Part shown: piece by piece, positions 23,197 through 34,466 of the stretch
How positions within the stretch are numbered: position 1 is the stretch's first letter
Layout: the number at the start of each line of letters is the position of its first letter
Assembly (NCBI GenBank): GCA_019054805.1
Contig: JAHQIY010000008.1
Span: forward strand, 3,767,501 to 3,831,500
DNA: 64,000 bases
Source of the DNA: Brachionus manjavacas
Lineage: Eukaryota; Rotifera; Eurotatoria; Ploima; Brachionidae
Direction: 5' to 3'
Translations under genes and position numbers: made by a program
Notes under the pieces: model-generated
The model's input: the letters and a program-made list of their open reading frames with translations, nothing else
Database searches by the model: none
What the model was told of the DNA's origin: nothing

Positions 23197-26100
23197 TTAT
23201 TCATTCTAAAAAGCAAATAAAATAAAATTATAAAATTCAAATTTAAATATGAGAATTTTACTTTTGAGGAACAAGTTCTGGCGTCCGCAACTGTACTATG
23301 ACTTTTTACTCTTTGTTTTATGACGAAAGACTCTGTTTTAACAATTCTCTCATCGGAAGTGTCAAATTCAGATTGAGCTTTTCGAAATTTAGCCAGTTTA
23401 AGAGCAGACATTTCTTCGGCATTTTCAGCCTGCTTTTTGTAAAATCTCAATTTATTTTGTAATTTCTCAACTAAGTCTTGAAGTCTCGCTTGGTTTTTAT
23501 GATCATCTTCTGCTTGGAAGGCTAATTCTTTAAGTCTTCTATCATTTGCTCTAATCTCTTTTAGAGTTTCTTGGTGACGTCTTTGCTCAGTATCAAGCTC
23601 AGATTCCAATTGATTTATCTAGAACAATAATCGTAAAAATTGGAAAAAAAAGTAAAAAAGTAATAAACTCTTTGCTCAAGTTTTTGAATTATTCGTTTGC
23701 CTTCTCTAAGAGCATTAGCATCAGCTTCAGTCAATCGAGTCTGCAAGTCGTTTATATTTAACTCGAGTCCTTTTCTACATTTTTCAATATTAGAAGAATG
23801 TTCCTAAAAAAAATAAAAATAATGGATAAATAGAAGATAGTAAAAAAAGCAAACTTGTTCTTGTCTTAATTCTTCTGCCAATCTGGCTGCATCGAAAGAA
23901 CTTTTTCTTGCCCTTTCTTCTGAATTTTTTAGTTCAACAATCGACTCATCTAATTCGATTCTGAGAGATGCAAGATCATTTTCTAATTTACGCTTAATAG
24001 TAAGCAAATTTGTATTGTTTAATCCAAGTTCGCTTATGCGATCAGCAGATTGATTCAAAGCATTCTCAGCAACTTTACGAGCTTTTTCAGTTTGTTCAAG
24101 AGTCGTTCTAATTTCATCTAATTCAGAAGCAAGCATATTTGCACGACGCTCAGACTGAACATTAAGCTCTCTAATATCATCTCTTTGTCTTTGCTCATCT
24201 TCAATTTCAGCCTGCATTTCACCAATGGTTTGCTGTAGTTTTTTGTTGAACTTTTGTAGATCAGCATTGGCTCTATTCGAATGATCCAAAGAAATCTCAA
24301 GTTCATTGATATCAGTTTCAAGTTTTTTTTTCTGTCTGATGGCTTCGGCTTTTCCTTTTGTTTCGGCTTCCAAACTAGCTTGGATAGTTTCCAAAGCGCG
24401 TTGATGGTTGCGTCTTGTGTTTTCGAACTCTTCCTCTTTTTCATGCAGACGTCTGTCGATTTCTTGTCTCACTTGACTCAATTCCAATTGAGCTCTCAAC
24501 ACTTTGGCTTCTTCTTGTTCCAAAGCACCTTCAGCTTCTTCCAAAGCGGCTTGTAGTTCGTCTTTCTCGATTTCGAGTCTCTTTCTAGATTTTTCCAATT
24601 CATGAATTGATTTTCCACCTTCGCCTAGTTGGTCCATCAAGTCTTTGATTTCATCAGCCAGGTTTTTGTTCTCACGTCTTAGAGCTTCAATTGATTCATG
24701 GCTTTCTTCGTATTGAGTTTTCAATTTAAACAGTTCGGTTGAATACTGACGAGCTTCTTTTTGTGATGCTTCTAATTCCAAAGTGATGTCCTCACATTTT
24801 TGTTTCCATTCACCGATCAATTTGTCAAATTGCTTTTGTTTCTTTTCCATAGCTAGAGCATTTGAGTTAGCCTTTTCGACGTCAACTACTAAATCTTCAA
24901 TTTCACTTTGAAGTCTATATTTAGCCTTCTCAAGACTATTGCATTTTGCCACAGCTTGTTCAACTTGTTCTTCAGCTTCAGCCAATCTGGAGACAAGCTT
25001 TCTTTTAGCCTCTTCAAGTTCTTCCATCCTAGCCATGCTGTCATTGTCATTTTTGGATCTAATTTGTTGAATTTCATTACTGATTTTCACAAACTGCTTT
25101 TGCAGTTCGCTCTTAATCTCATGCTCTTCTTCATATTGTTCACGAATTTGATCTAATTCCATGCCCATGTTTCTTAATTGTTGGATTAGTGAAGCCTTTG
25201 CTCGAGATTCATCTTCAGCATTTCGTTTAGCTTCTTCTAGTTGAGACAGGAGTTGTTGTTTGAGTTTGCTAAAGCCATTAATTTGACTTTCGAACTTCTC
25301 AATTTGTTGAATCAAATTTGAATTTTCTAAGTGAAGCTTATTTTTCTGTGAGTTCAAATTTCCTAGATCACGATTATTTTCATCTAATTTAACAGAAAAG
25401 TCTTGCAGTTGTAATTCCAATTGTTTGAGCAATTTTTCAACACCAGCCTATTCAATTAAAAATTTAATTAAATTTACATAATCAACATTGTTTATTTTTT
25501 TTAATAATGCAAATAAGCTAAATAGAAATAAAATTTTATTAAATTACTTTCGCTTTATTAGCTTGTTCTGTTTGAAGTTTAGCTTCGTCCAATTCAGCTT
25601 TGGTGCATTGTTTTTCTTTTTCAAGCCTATTTTTTTAATAATCAAAAATTCATAACTTATAATAGAAAATAAAAAAACTTGTTTTTTAATTTTTGAAGCT
25701 GCTCAATTTGTTCTCCCATTTCACTTGTAGCATCCTGGTGTTTCTTTTTCAGTTGGGCCGTAGTTGTTTCATGTTGTAAATTTGCTTCCTCCAAGTCACG
25801 TTTCAATTTAGTTAATTCACTCTCACGTTTTTTGTTTAATTCGATTTGGGCAGCTGTTACTCCGCCAACTTCTTCTAATTTATCGTTCAAATCATCCAAT
25901 TCACGAGTTAATTCAGCTTTTTGCTTCTCAGATTTATTCTTAGCTTGTCTTTCAATTTCAATTTCTTCTTCTGCTACTTCAATATGCTTTTGCAGTTCTT
26001 TGATTCGTTTGTGTAAGCTTTTAACTTGACTTTGTTCATCTTCGATTCTTGCGCTTAAACTATTCAATTCAGAATCTTTGCGCTTCAAATTATCCTCCAA

Positions 26101-29100
26101 ATCTTTATTTAGTCTTTCAATATCTTCGATCTGAGCCTGGGAATTCTTTAGATCTGCTTCTATTTTTCGTTTTATTTTGTCTAAGTCGGTACAGTTTTTT
26201 TTCTCTCTCTGAAGATTCTCTTCGACTTCATTCAGTGTTTGTTCAAGTTTTGTGTTAACCTTGTGTAAATGATTTACCTTATCTTCTTCTTTTTGTAACT
26301 GCTCAATTGTTTTGAAATTAGTTTCTTCCAAGTTTTTTTTTTCATGGTGTAATTTTGCATTAGCTTCTTCTAGTCTAGCTAATTCGTCTTGAAATTTTGT
26401 AATTTGGTTCTCATTGGACTTGATTTCACAACCTAACTTGTTTAATTTTCTGTTCAAGTCATCGATCAATTTCTTTAAATCATTATTTTCTTGTTCTATC
26501 TTTTTCTTATTTCCGCTGATATCAGATGCAATTGATTCTTGTTCAGCAAGTTTATCTTCCATATTCTTAACCTGACTTTCCAAATCATTCTTTTGTAAGA
26601 CCAATTTTTGGATCACTTCTTCAGAATTTCCATTGTTGTCTCTTTCAGCCTGCAATTGAGAAAATAATTCGTTCTTTTCGTTTAACAATTTAAAATTTGT
26701 CTCTTCCAACTCTTTTCTCAACTTCTCTTCTTTTTCCAAAGCTTCTTTCATCTTGTTAAATTCTTCTTCTTTGGCTTTGAGCTCATCTTCCTGTCTGGCA
26801 ACAGACAACAATGGTTTGACCTTGGTGTACAATTTCCACCAAGACCAATTTCTCAAAGACAAATAGGCTTTTATGTTTCGTTGCAAAACACTTAAGGCTA
26901 AACGTTGATCTAGCATAACTTTATAGGTCTTTTTCATAATGAACATTCGGATATGTGCCTGTAGCATGCAAATAATTTTAGAAATGGCTGAATCTCTCAA
27001 ATCCTCTAAATGACCTAAAACACCAGCTCTGAAGAAAACTTTAGTGTTACCAAGTCTAAAAAGATCTTCACCAAGAGCAATATCTTGCAAAATAGAGCCT
27101 GTAGCTTTGGTTGCATCGACAAATCCTTTTGGTACAGCGTTTGGAGCTAAAATGTTGTATCGCTGTTTGAATTCAGAATACATCATTCTGTTTGGAAAAC
27201 CTTTTCGGCAAATACGGATACCTTCCAATACACCATTACATTTTAATTGATGCATAACCAAATGGGGATCCAAAATTCCACCGGTTTTGATTTCATTGGG
27301 GATAATGCAACGAACAAAATGAGGATGAGTCTGCTTCAAAGTATTCATCAATTTGTTCAATTGTTCTCTGTGACTAGCTGAGATAGATTGCATACTACCA
27401 CCTTTTTTGGACTTACCTTTCTCTTCTTCTTGGCCCATATCTTTATATAGTTTAGCCAAAACAGAATTAGTTTTACTACCTTTGAACAATGTGGCAACAG
27501 TTGCGTTGATGGGATCTTTGTTCTTTTCTAACCAACCACTTACATTGTAGGAAACAGTGCCAGCATAGTGATGCAAGTCAAAGTGTGCTTCGGCTTTTCC
27601 CTTAGATGGTTTTGGTTTTCCAAAGTTTGGATGTTTGCCCAAATGTTGATTGTACAATTTTTCTTGGAAAGTCTTGTCTGAAGCTTTTGGGACAATACAT
27701 TCCTCTTCAAGAATTGATAAAATACCCATAGGTTTTTCAATCAAATCGATGCAAGCTTGTAAATCCATTCCAAAGTTGATCATCTCCCATTTGATGCCTT
27801 CTTTTTTGTACTCTTCCTGTTCCAATACAAACATATGATGGTTGAAAAACTGCTGTAGTCTTTCATTAGTGTAATTGATGCACAATTGTTCAAAGCCATT
27901 GAAATCAAAGATTTCAAAACCAGCAATATCCAAAACACCAATAAAGTATTGTCTTTTTGTTTTGACATCCAAAGTCTCATTGACTCTGTCAACTAGCCAT
28001 TGGAAAAAACGTGAATAGATGGACTTTGACAAAGCGCCAATTGAATTGCACACTTGATCTTTGTTCTGGCCTTTGTTTACATATTCATTGCCAACTTTGA
28101 TTCTTGGTTTCAACAAGCCCTTGATCAAGTCAGCCGATTCTACGCCCAATAAATGCGCAACTTTTTCACACTCTTCGGTTCCATCAGTTTCGGCCTGTTC
28201 CTCTCTTGGTCTTTGTTTCCATTTTGAGTTACCCCAGTGCATGATAGCTCCAGTTGCCTTGAACAAGTCAACTTTTTCTTGTTGGCTAAAATTCAAGATA
28301 TCAAAGGCCTCATCAGTTAACTTCATTTCTTCAGCATCATCTACATTATCTATTGTCAGCATACCTTGTGAAACGAAAAAGTACTTTGATGGGTCTGGCT
28401 CAACTAGCAAATCCTCTAAAATTTATTAATTTTTATTATTAAAAAATTGCTAAACATAAAAATTAATTATTTATTATACGATGATATTTAGGATATTCCT
28501 GAGCCAACAATTGATAGAAAATGTGATAGTTTCTCTCAGCTGGCTGTTGAAAAGTAACTCTTGACTTTTCAAGCAAATAAGATTCAATATCGGCACCAGC
28601 AATTTTACCAGTAGGACCAAAGTGAATACGAATAAATTTACCCTTTTAATTGTTTGCTATAATTAAAAGAATGCTATTTTTTTGTCATTAGAGAACTTAC
28701 AAAACGAGAAGAGTTGTTGTTACGAGTAGTTTTGGCATTACCGTAAGCCTCTAATACTGGATTGGCAGAGACGATTTGGTCTTCCAAGTTAGCCTCTTTT
28801 TTCTTTAAAAAAAAATTTCATTAATTAATAAATTAATATTACTAAATTATTGACTAAAAAATTGAAAATAATTACTCCATCATCTTTTTTAACTGCTGAA
28901 CCAGTGCATGCAACAAAAGCAAAATATTGAATAACTTTTTTGGTATTTTCGGTTTTACCAGCTCCTGATTCTCCACTTTTTAAAATTTAAAAGTTTTTTA
29001 CTTTACCAAAAAGCCTTAAAAAATATTTACGTGATCAACATTGATTGATTTTCTCTGTCTCTCAACATGTTAGCATAAGCATTATCAGCAATCGAGTACA

Positions 29101-29612
29101 AATGTGCTGGCACCTCGTTTTTCTTTTTTCCTCTATACAAGTCAACCATTTTCATGGTATAAACAGGTAAACGCTTGTATGGATTAATGGCGACACAAAA
29201 CAATCCTGAATAAGTCTAGATTACAAATTATTATTAATGATATTAAAGCATTTGACAGTCTTACATAGATAAGCCAACTCATGTATCGTGATCTCAAATT
29301 ATGTAAAATAGATGCATCATTCAAATAAGTCAAATCAGCCATGTCCTCGCATTTTTCAAATTTAGGTGGGTTCATTTGTTGCAAGTCATCTCTCTTAACA
29401 GTTATAGATTCACCTTTGCTGGTCTTTACTGTTACTTGGTTATCTTTTTCGCTCTCTACTTCACACGAAATAAAACCTTCTACTTTATCAGCAATCCAAA
29501 AATTTTTTTTGCCATCAAATGGCTGAGACTGGGCTTTGATTTTTTCTGCTTGTGGAACTACCAAATATTTTAATGATTCAACAATTTCCGGGTCGTTTAA
29601 ATTTGCATACAT
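23197..29612 (-). CDS. Mhc: Muscle-type myosin heavy chain 1
   Basis: Class II myosin heavy chain, the actin-activated ATPase motor of thick filaments. Exons: 29265-29612, 29031-29215, 28876-28975, 28701-28802, 28480-28642, 25679-28415, 25548-25626, 23855-25447, 23669-23803, 23262-23618 and 23197-23205, in frame for 1,935 residues. Order: N-terminal SH3-like region, P-loop GESGAGKT at residues 179-186, switch-2 [20 protein letters not shown], loop 2 with a KSKKGG cluster, SH helix [18 protein letters not shown], light-chain-binding IQ region, then about 1,100 residues of heptad coiled coil. The start is the ATG at 29612; the frame upstream opens only from TTG. Oddity: the tail ends with a 9-nt exon (Asn-Glu-stop); an alternative acceptor would give a seven-residue end stopping at 23159. 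Either way the Arg/Ser/Pro tailpiece of copy 2 is missing. One intron (25448-25547 region) is absent from copy 2. Confidence 0.93.
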
Positions 29613-30440
29613 TTTTGTCTTTTTCAAATCTTTTTTTTAAACAAATAAATTAAATAAACTAATAAAGTAACAAAATTAAATTGAAAATGAGCTGATAAAT
29701 TTTTTTTTTATTTTTTTTTTCTGAAATAGATAAATTTATATGAATATTTTAAATTTAAATACAAAAAATCTTATTGTGAATATCGAGTCTACTCAAAAAA
29801 GTACACACAAGCTTAGATATATTTATATATTGAGAATTTCTACAATTCTAGATACTCGTCTTTATTTTTTACCAAAAATGGCTATTTTATTAATAAACAA
29901 ACCGATTTTTTCTTTGAAATATGCTTCCAGTTTATATCAAATAACAACCCAAGATTATTTTGCCAATAGATTTACTCTAAAATTAATTGTTTAGTTGTTT
30001 TCTGTTAAATACAAGTAAAATAATTTATTCTTTCTATGCCTAATCAAACAAAAATTAAGTTCTTTTATTTAACTTATTTAAATTGTTTTGTTCTCAGATT
30101 ACTAAGATATTGCTCATAAATGAATTAATTGAAGAAAAATCATTTATTTGTTTATTTCTCTCCTTATTAAATTAAGGAGTTGAAGAATTGCTAGATTATT
30201 AATGCTTTAAAAACATAAAAAAAAAAATTTATGAAAATAACTATTTTGAAACAAAATCAAAGTTTTCTAGGAAAACTTAATTGATCTTTTTAATCGATCA
30301 TAAATTCAGTCAATTTTTGGGATTAATCAAAAAAAATTTTATTCAATAATTTTATTTTTAATTTTAGAAATATACTGATTTTGGAATTTTTCTAAATTAA
30401 TAAATTAAATTTCAACTCAGATAATTTTTTTTGTTTAAGT
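29613..30440. other. Upstream region of myosin heavy chain 1
   Basis: AT-rich 5' flank of the minus-strand myosin gene. A plus-strand open frame at 29740-29994 has no recognisable domain and unconvincing composition, so I do not call it a gene. Individual muscle promoter motifs cannot be supported by eye here. Confidence 0.45.
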
Positions 30441-31190
30441 TTGACCCAGACTTTGGTAATCAAAAGTTATGCAAAAGTTCTTCTGGATGTGCTCAGGGCA
30501 AAATTAAGAAAGGCAGGTTGGGTGCTTAACACGCTTAAGTCTGTGTTAAAACCGGTTATGGAACAAAGTTTTCTTGGAGCAAATTGGGATGGGCTAGGGA
30601 TAACTAGGAGTAGGGAGGCCACCATTTTTGTTAAAGACATGTCCGAGTCTCTTTTGTTCTCGGATCCAAAGGGAAGGACCCTCATGAGAGTGAGAGGGTA
30701 CTTTAATTATTACCTGGGATTTGCGGGGAAAGTGGGGCCCATAATTAATGCTTTCCTCCGCATGAAAGTTACCACGCGTAGAGATTACTGTTGGTACATG
30801 AGCCTGATCCTTAAATGTGACAGGCTCAAGTTTAGGAGTCCCCCCAGAAGGCAGCGCATCTGGTATACGGATGCAAGCGAGTATCAGCTTGGGGTTGTTA
30901 ATGGCTACTCGGGAAGGGAATTCTCAGGAGTCGCTCTTACGGAAGCTATACTCTTCAATGAAGCGGCTGCATCAATCGTTCCAGGATTGTTGTGCGATCT
31001 GAGGCTCTACATCGACAACAGGGCAGTGATCGGACTCTAGAAGAGAGTCAGAGCCAAATGGTACCGATTCTACAGCACTTGGGCTGCAAACATGCATCGG
31101 TTCCTTTTGCTCATACTAATGGTTAACTGGATGCGATCAGTGTACGAAATAAACGTCTCGTACGTGCCATACAGGTGCATAACACCATAG
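30441..31190 (+). pseudogene. Retroelement reverse transcriptase/RNase H fragment
   Basis: A decayed piece of retroelement polymerase. The frame 30441-31040 ends in a TAG, but coding similarity continues in the same frame to a second stop at 31190. Features: an RT thumb/connection block (KAGWVLNTLKSVLKP, SFLGANWDG), a block with RVRGYFNYYLGFAGKVGP, then an RNase H fold with WYTDASEYQLGVV (first Asp), a conserved Glu in LTEAILFNEAAAS, LYIDNRAVIGL (third Asp), and after the TAG the WAANMHR and SYVPYR end. No palm YxDD, integrase or recombinase is seen. The superfamily (Ty3-like, DIRS-like or other) cannot be fixed by eye. The GC content is clearly higher than in neighbouring DNA, which suggests a recent arrival or a different base composition at the source. 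Confidence 0.75.
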
Positions 31191-33616
31191 ATGGAGCATA
31201 CGCCTTGGCACTACAAAGGACGCTTATAAATATCAGCTGCTCTCCGTCATATCGGCAGCTTTCGAACCTTTTTAATTACTTTTAATAAAAACGACTGACT
31301 CGTGGTCAAGCAACATTTTTTCGCTCATTATGCCATTACTTTATTTTTTATTTTAAATTTCATATTTTTCTAATTAAAAAAAAATTTTAATTTTGCTTGA
31401 ATTATTTAATTCAGATAAAGACTTATGTTATGAAAAAGTTTCTTAAAATGAATTGAAAATTTTCATTTGAGAAATTATAAAATCTTTATTTTTTGTTAGA
31501 TGATCCAGTGTTTTGAAATAAAAATCTAACAAATAATTCAAAAACCGACATGAAAATGTATGTTGTATCATGCTGCATTCACAGAAGCAATTTTGAACTT
31601 TTAGAAAAAATTTTTTTAATTTTTTATCATTCTTTAATACTATATTTCAAAATTGAATAAAAGAAAAATCACTTAAATTTTTCACTCATACAAAAATAAT
31701 ACAAAATTTTTAATAAAAAAAAATGTCTGAAACAAATACCCGATTTTTTCAAAATTTTTTTAAAATACTCTCTCGATTACATGAATTAATGTATAATTAA
31801 TAAAATTAATTTTTAATTAAAAAAATTGAAAAATCATTTTTTATATTTTTAATATTTTCTAACCATAGGTATAAATTACCTTCTAAATAGTTTCTGATAG
31901 ATAATGTGATACGGTTTTAAATAAGTAAGGCATTTTAAGTCGATTTTTCGTTCAATTTAGACGAGAAATATCATCAAATAATTTGTCAACAAATACATAT
32001 TTACGTATTTTTTTTGAAATTTTTTCACCGATTTCTCACTTAGTTCATGATAATTTGAAGACAATTACTTTTCTAAAATTTGTCAATATTTTGAAATATT
32101 ACTTTTTCTATTTTTTGTTTTTTACTTAAACCACAGAGCGGTTGAAACATATATAATGCATCATTTTACGTAATTTTAAATCAAAAAAATGTAAGATTGT
32201 AAGAAATGATAAGGTAAGATTCTAAAATTTTTTTTTAAGGATTAAACAAAAATGTTGTAGTAAAGAATCAATCGAATGTGAATGGTTTTAAAAACAATTT
32301 TTACATTTATTCAAAAACTAATTTAAATTTTTTTGAAGTTTAAATCTGCCATAGCTCAGTACGACAGTACTTAGTTCCGCGGTTAAACCCGTTGCAGATA
32401 ATTTAATAATAATAATAATAATAATAAGTTATTTTTTTTTCCTCATAAGGTCATTTAATTTCAGCTTTTGAATTTTAAACTAGACTTTAACTTCGGTTTT
32501 CATTTTTTAACTCATAATTAAAATCAAAATTTCAAATCAAAAAACATTGTTGAGTTAGGGGCTCTATAACATGGAATACACGCATCACTTTGCAAGGGTA
32601 TACGGTATGAGAATTAATATTTGAAAATTACTAAGTCACCTTTGCTGATGTTGCCAAGATCAAATTTTGTTTCTATGAAATAACAATAATTTGATCAAAA
32701 GTTTCAAAAGTGTTCACTTTGGTGTTGTTTCAATCAGAAAATAGCATAATGGAAAATAAAGTTATTTATTCAATTTAATCGGTTCTAAGAAAGAGAACCT
32801 AGAAGAAATCTGGACATTGAAATAAAAAATTAGATCGATGGAAATTTATTCAGAATAAAAATTTTAAAATAAAAAAATAATTTTTAATAGATTTAGCTAT
32901 ATTATTAGATATGAGATTTTTGAGTGTTTTTTTCTCATTTTTTGGGTTTAAACATTAAATTTCTTAGTGCTGTTTTTTTACGAATATATGCCACATTTAA
33001 TTATAACAATAATCAAGAAAAAATTTCCTTACTTTAAATGTTGAGAATCAAATTCAAGCCAAAAATATTAAAAAATTTGATAATTTCGACCAGGCCTAAA
33101 AAAAAGTCGAAAAGAGAAAATTTCTCTGCATAAGATATTGATCTATTTGAATTTTTTTTCAAAAGTTTTGTTCAAACCTTGTTTTTTAAATGCATATATT
33201 ATTGAATTTTGAATTTTTGATCTGTATTCAAATGCAGTTTTTTCACATTATTTGTCTAATGCAAACACATCAAAACTTTTTGAAATATTTACTTCATTGA
33301 AATTTAAATACTCACTAATGCTTATCAAATTGTGGATTTAAATTAAGCTATTATTTACACTGATAATTTTTTGGACAGATTGTGGCTTCAAACTTACTGC
33401 TCTTGAACTATCAAAATTCAAAATTTTTTTAAATGTAACTATTCGATATTTGTTTATCCACAAAATCAGGTTAATCTTTAAATTAAAAATAATTGTGACA
33501 AATCTTGAAGCATGTCTTTAATTCAAAAATAATTTTGAGTCGAAAATTTTAATTGAATTCAATAAAATTGAAACTTAAACCCTCATTGTATTTGCTATCT
33601 ATTATTACATTTAGGC
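31191..33616. other. Intergenic stretch with one SINE-like patch
   Basis: AT-rich non-coding DNA. The 3' flank of the retroelement fragment stays GC-richer to about 31340. Beyond that only the tRNA-like patch near 32.35 kb stands out. Confidence 0.45.
32345..32428 (+). repeat. Possible tRNA-derived SINE fragment
   Basis: A Pol III A-box-like TAGCTCAGTACG (32352-32363) is followed 29 nt later by a B-box-like GGTTAAACCC (32381-32390) and then by a run of ATA/AAT triplets (32400-32428), like the tail of a SINE. The spacing is too short for a normal tRNA. Two other places (62388 and 63889) show the same 29-nt spacing between box-like motifs. Confidence 0.4.
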
Positions 33617-34197
33617 ATGATTTTCTCCAAATTTTTTATTAAATCATATCTTTATCAAAGACCGAAAACCAAAATTAATCACTCGTATCAAATCTCACAG
33701 CAATTTGCTTATCGATTTCAAAGTCAGAATTTATTTCCTCTTGGTAGACTATTGAGGCTCGTTTCCTTGATTAAACAAATATTGAGAAGACTATCTAAAC
33801 AGAAAAGTTCGTCATCATACTCATATAAAAACCAATCATTTAGCAAAAATTCAAATTTTAAATTAAAAAAACATTAAATATTCCAAAATTTAATTAGACT
33901 CAAGTTCTTTTTTAATTAAGAAATTTTGTTTGATCTCTTACATAAATGAGCTAGTTATTGTCTATTGGATATTTTTTCTTAATTAAACAAGTAAATATGT
34001 ATTTAAGTGAAAATGAAATTTTTACTTGGCTATTCAAACTTGAAAAAATTTAAATTTTTATTCTAATGATTTTAGCGATGTTTTTGCTAATTTGGATCTT
34101 GAAGAGATGAATTATGTATTAGATACACTAGGTATTCACCTGTTCAATAATAGGTGTCATTTTATGTCTCATTATCAAATTGCCTTCTATTTGAAAT
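33617..34197 (+). CDS. Possible small two-exon gene of unknown function
   Basis: Weakly supported. An ATG at 33617 opens 86 codons of a basic, Ser/Lys/Gln-rich sequence; its N terminus (MIFSKFFIKSYLYQRPK) could serve as a mitochondrial targeting peptide. Downstream, after a good acceptor near 34074, a protein-like segment (about 34075-34197) reads DVFANLDLEEMNYVLDTLGI and ends YQIAFYLK-stop. Its TAA lies inside the sequence AAATAAAG, so stop and polyadenylation signal overlap. I could not find a donor joining the two parts in frame, so there may be an extra exon or they may be unrelated. The ABCA start codon lies 270 bp further on. Confidence 0.35.
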
Positions 34198-34466
34198 AAA
34201 GACTAAAAGATATATTTTAAATTAAAATCAATAAAGTTTTTTGCGAATGGATCTTTAAATTAGATAGCAAAACCCACGATTCAAAACATTTTTTTAATAA
34301 AACAGAAAATATTTTAGTCAATTTTTAGATAAAAATTTTGTAATCCTTTCAAAAATTTAAAAACATAAGCTTTCATTAAATAGAAAAAAGTATATTTTAG
34401 ATAAGAAAAGAACCAAATCTGAACCAAGTCAAGTGATTTTTTTTCGTTTTTTTCCAGTTACCAAAT

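Noticed and set aside
24118..25156. Long open frames on both strands across the myosin rods
   Set aside because: They are shadows of the highly repetitive heptad coding sequence and have no independent support.
29740..29994. An 84-codon ORF upstream of myosin 1 on the opposite strand
   Set aside because: No domain, no splice partner, and composition like the AT-rich background.
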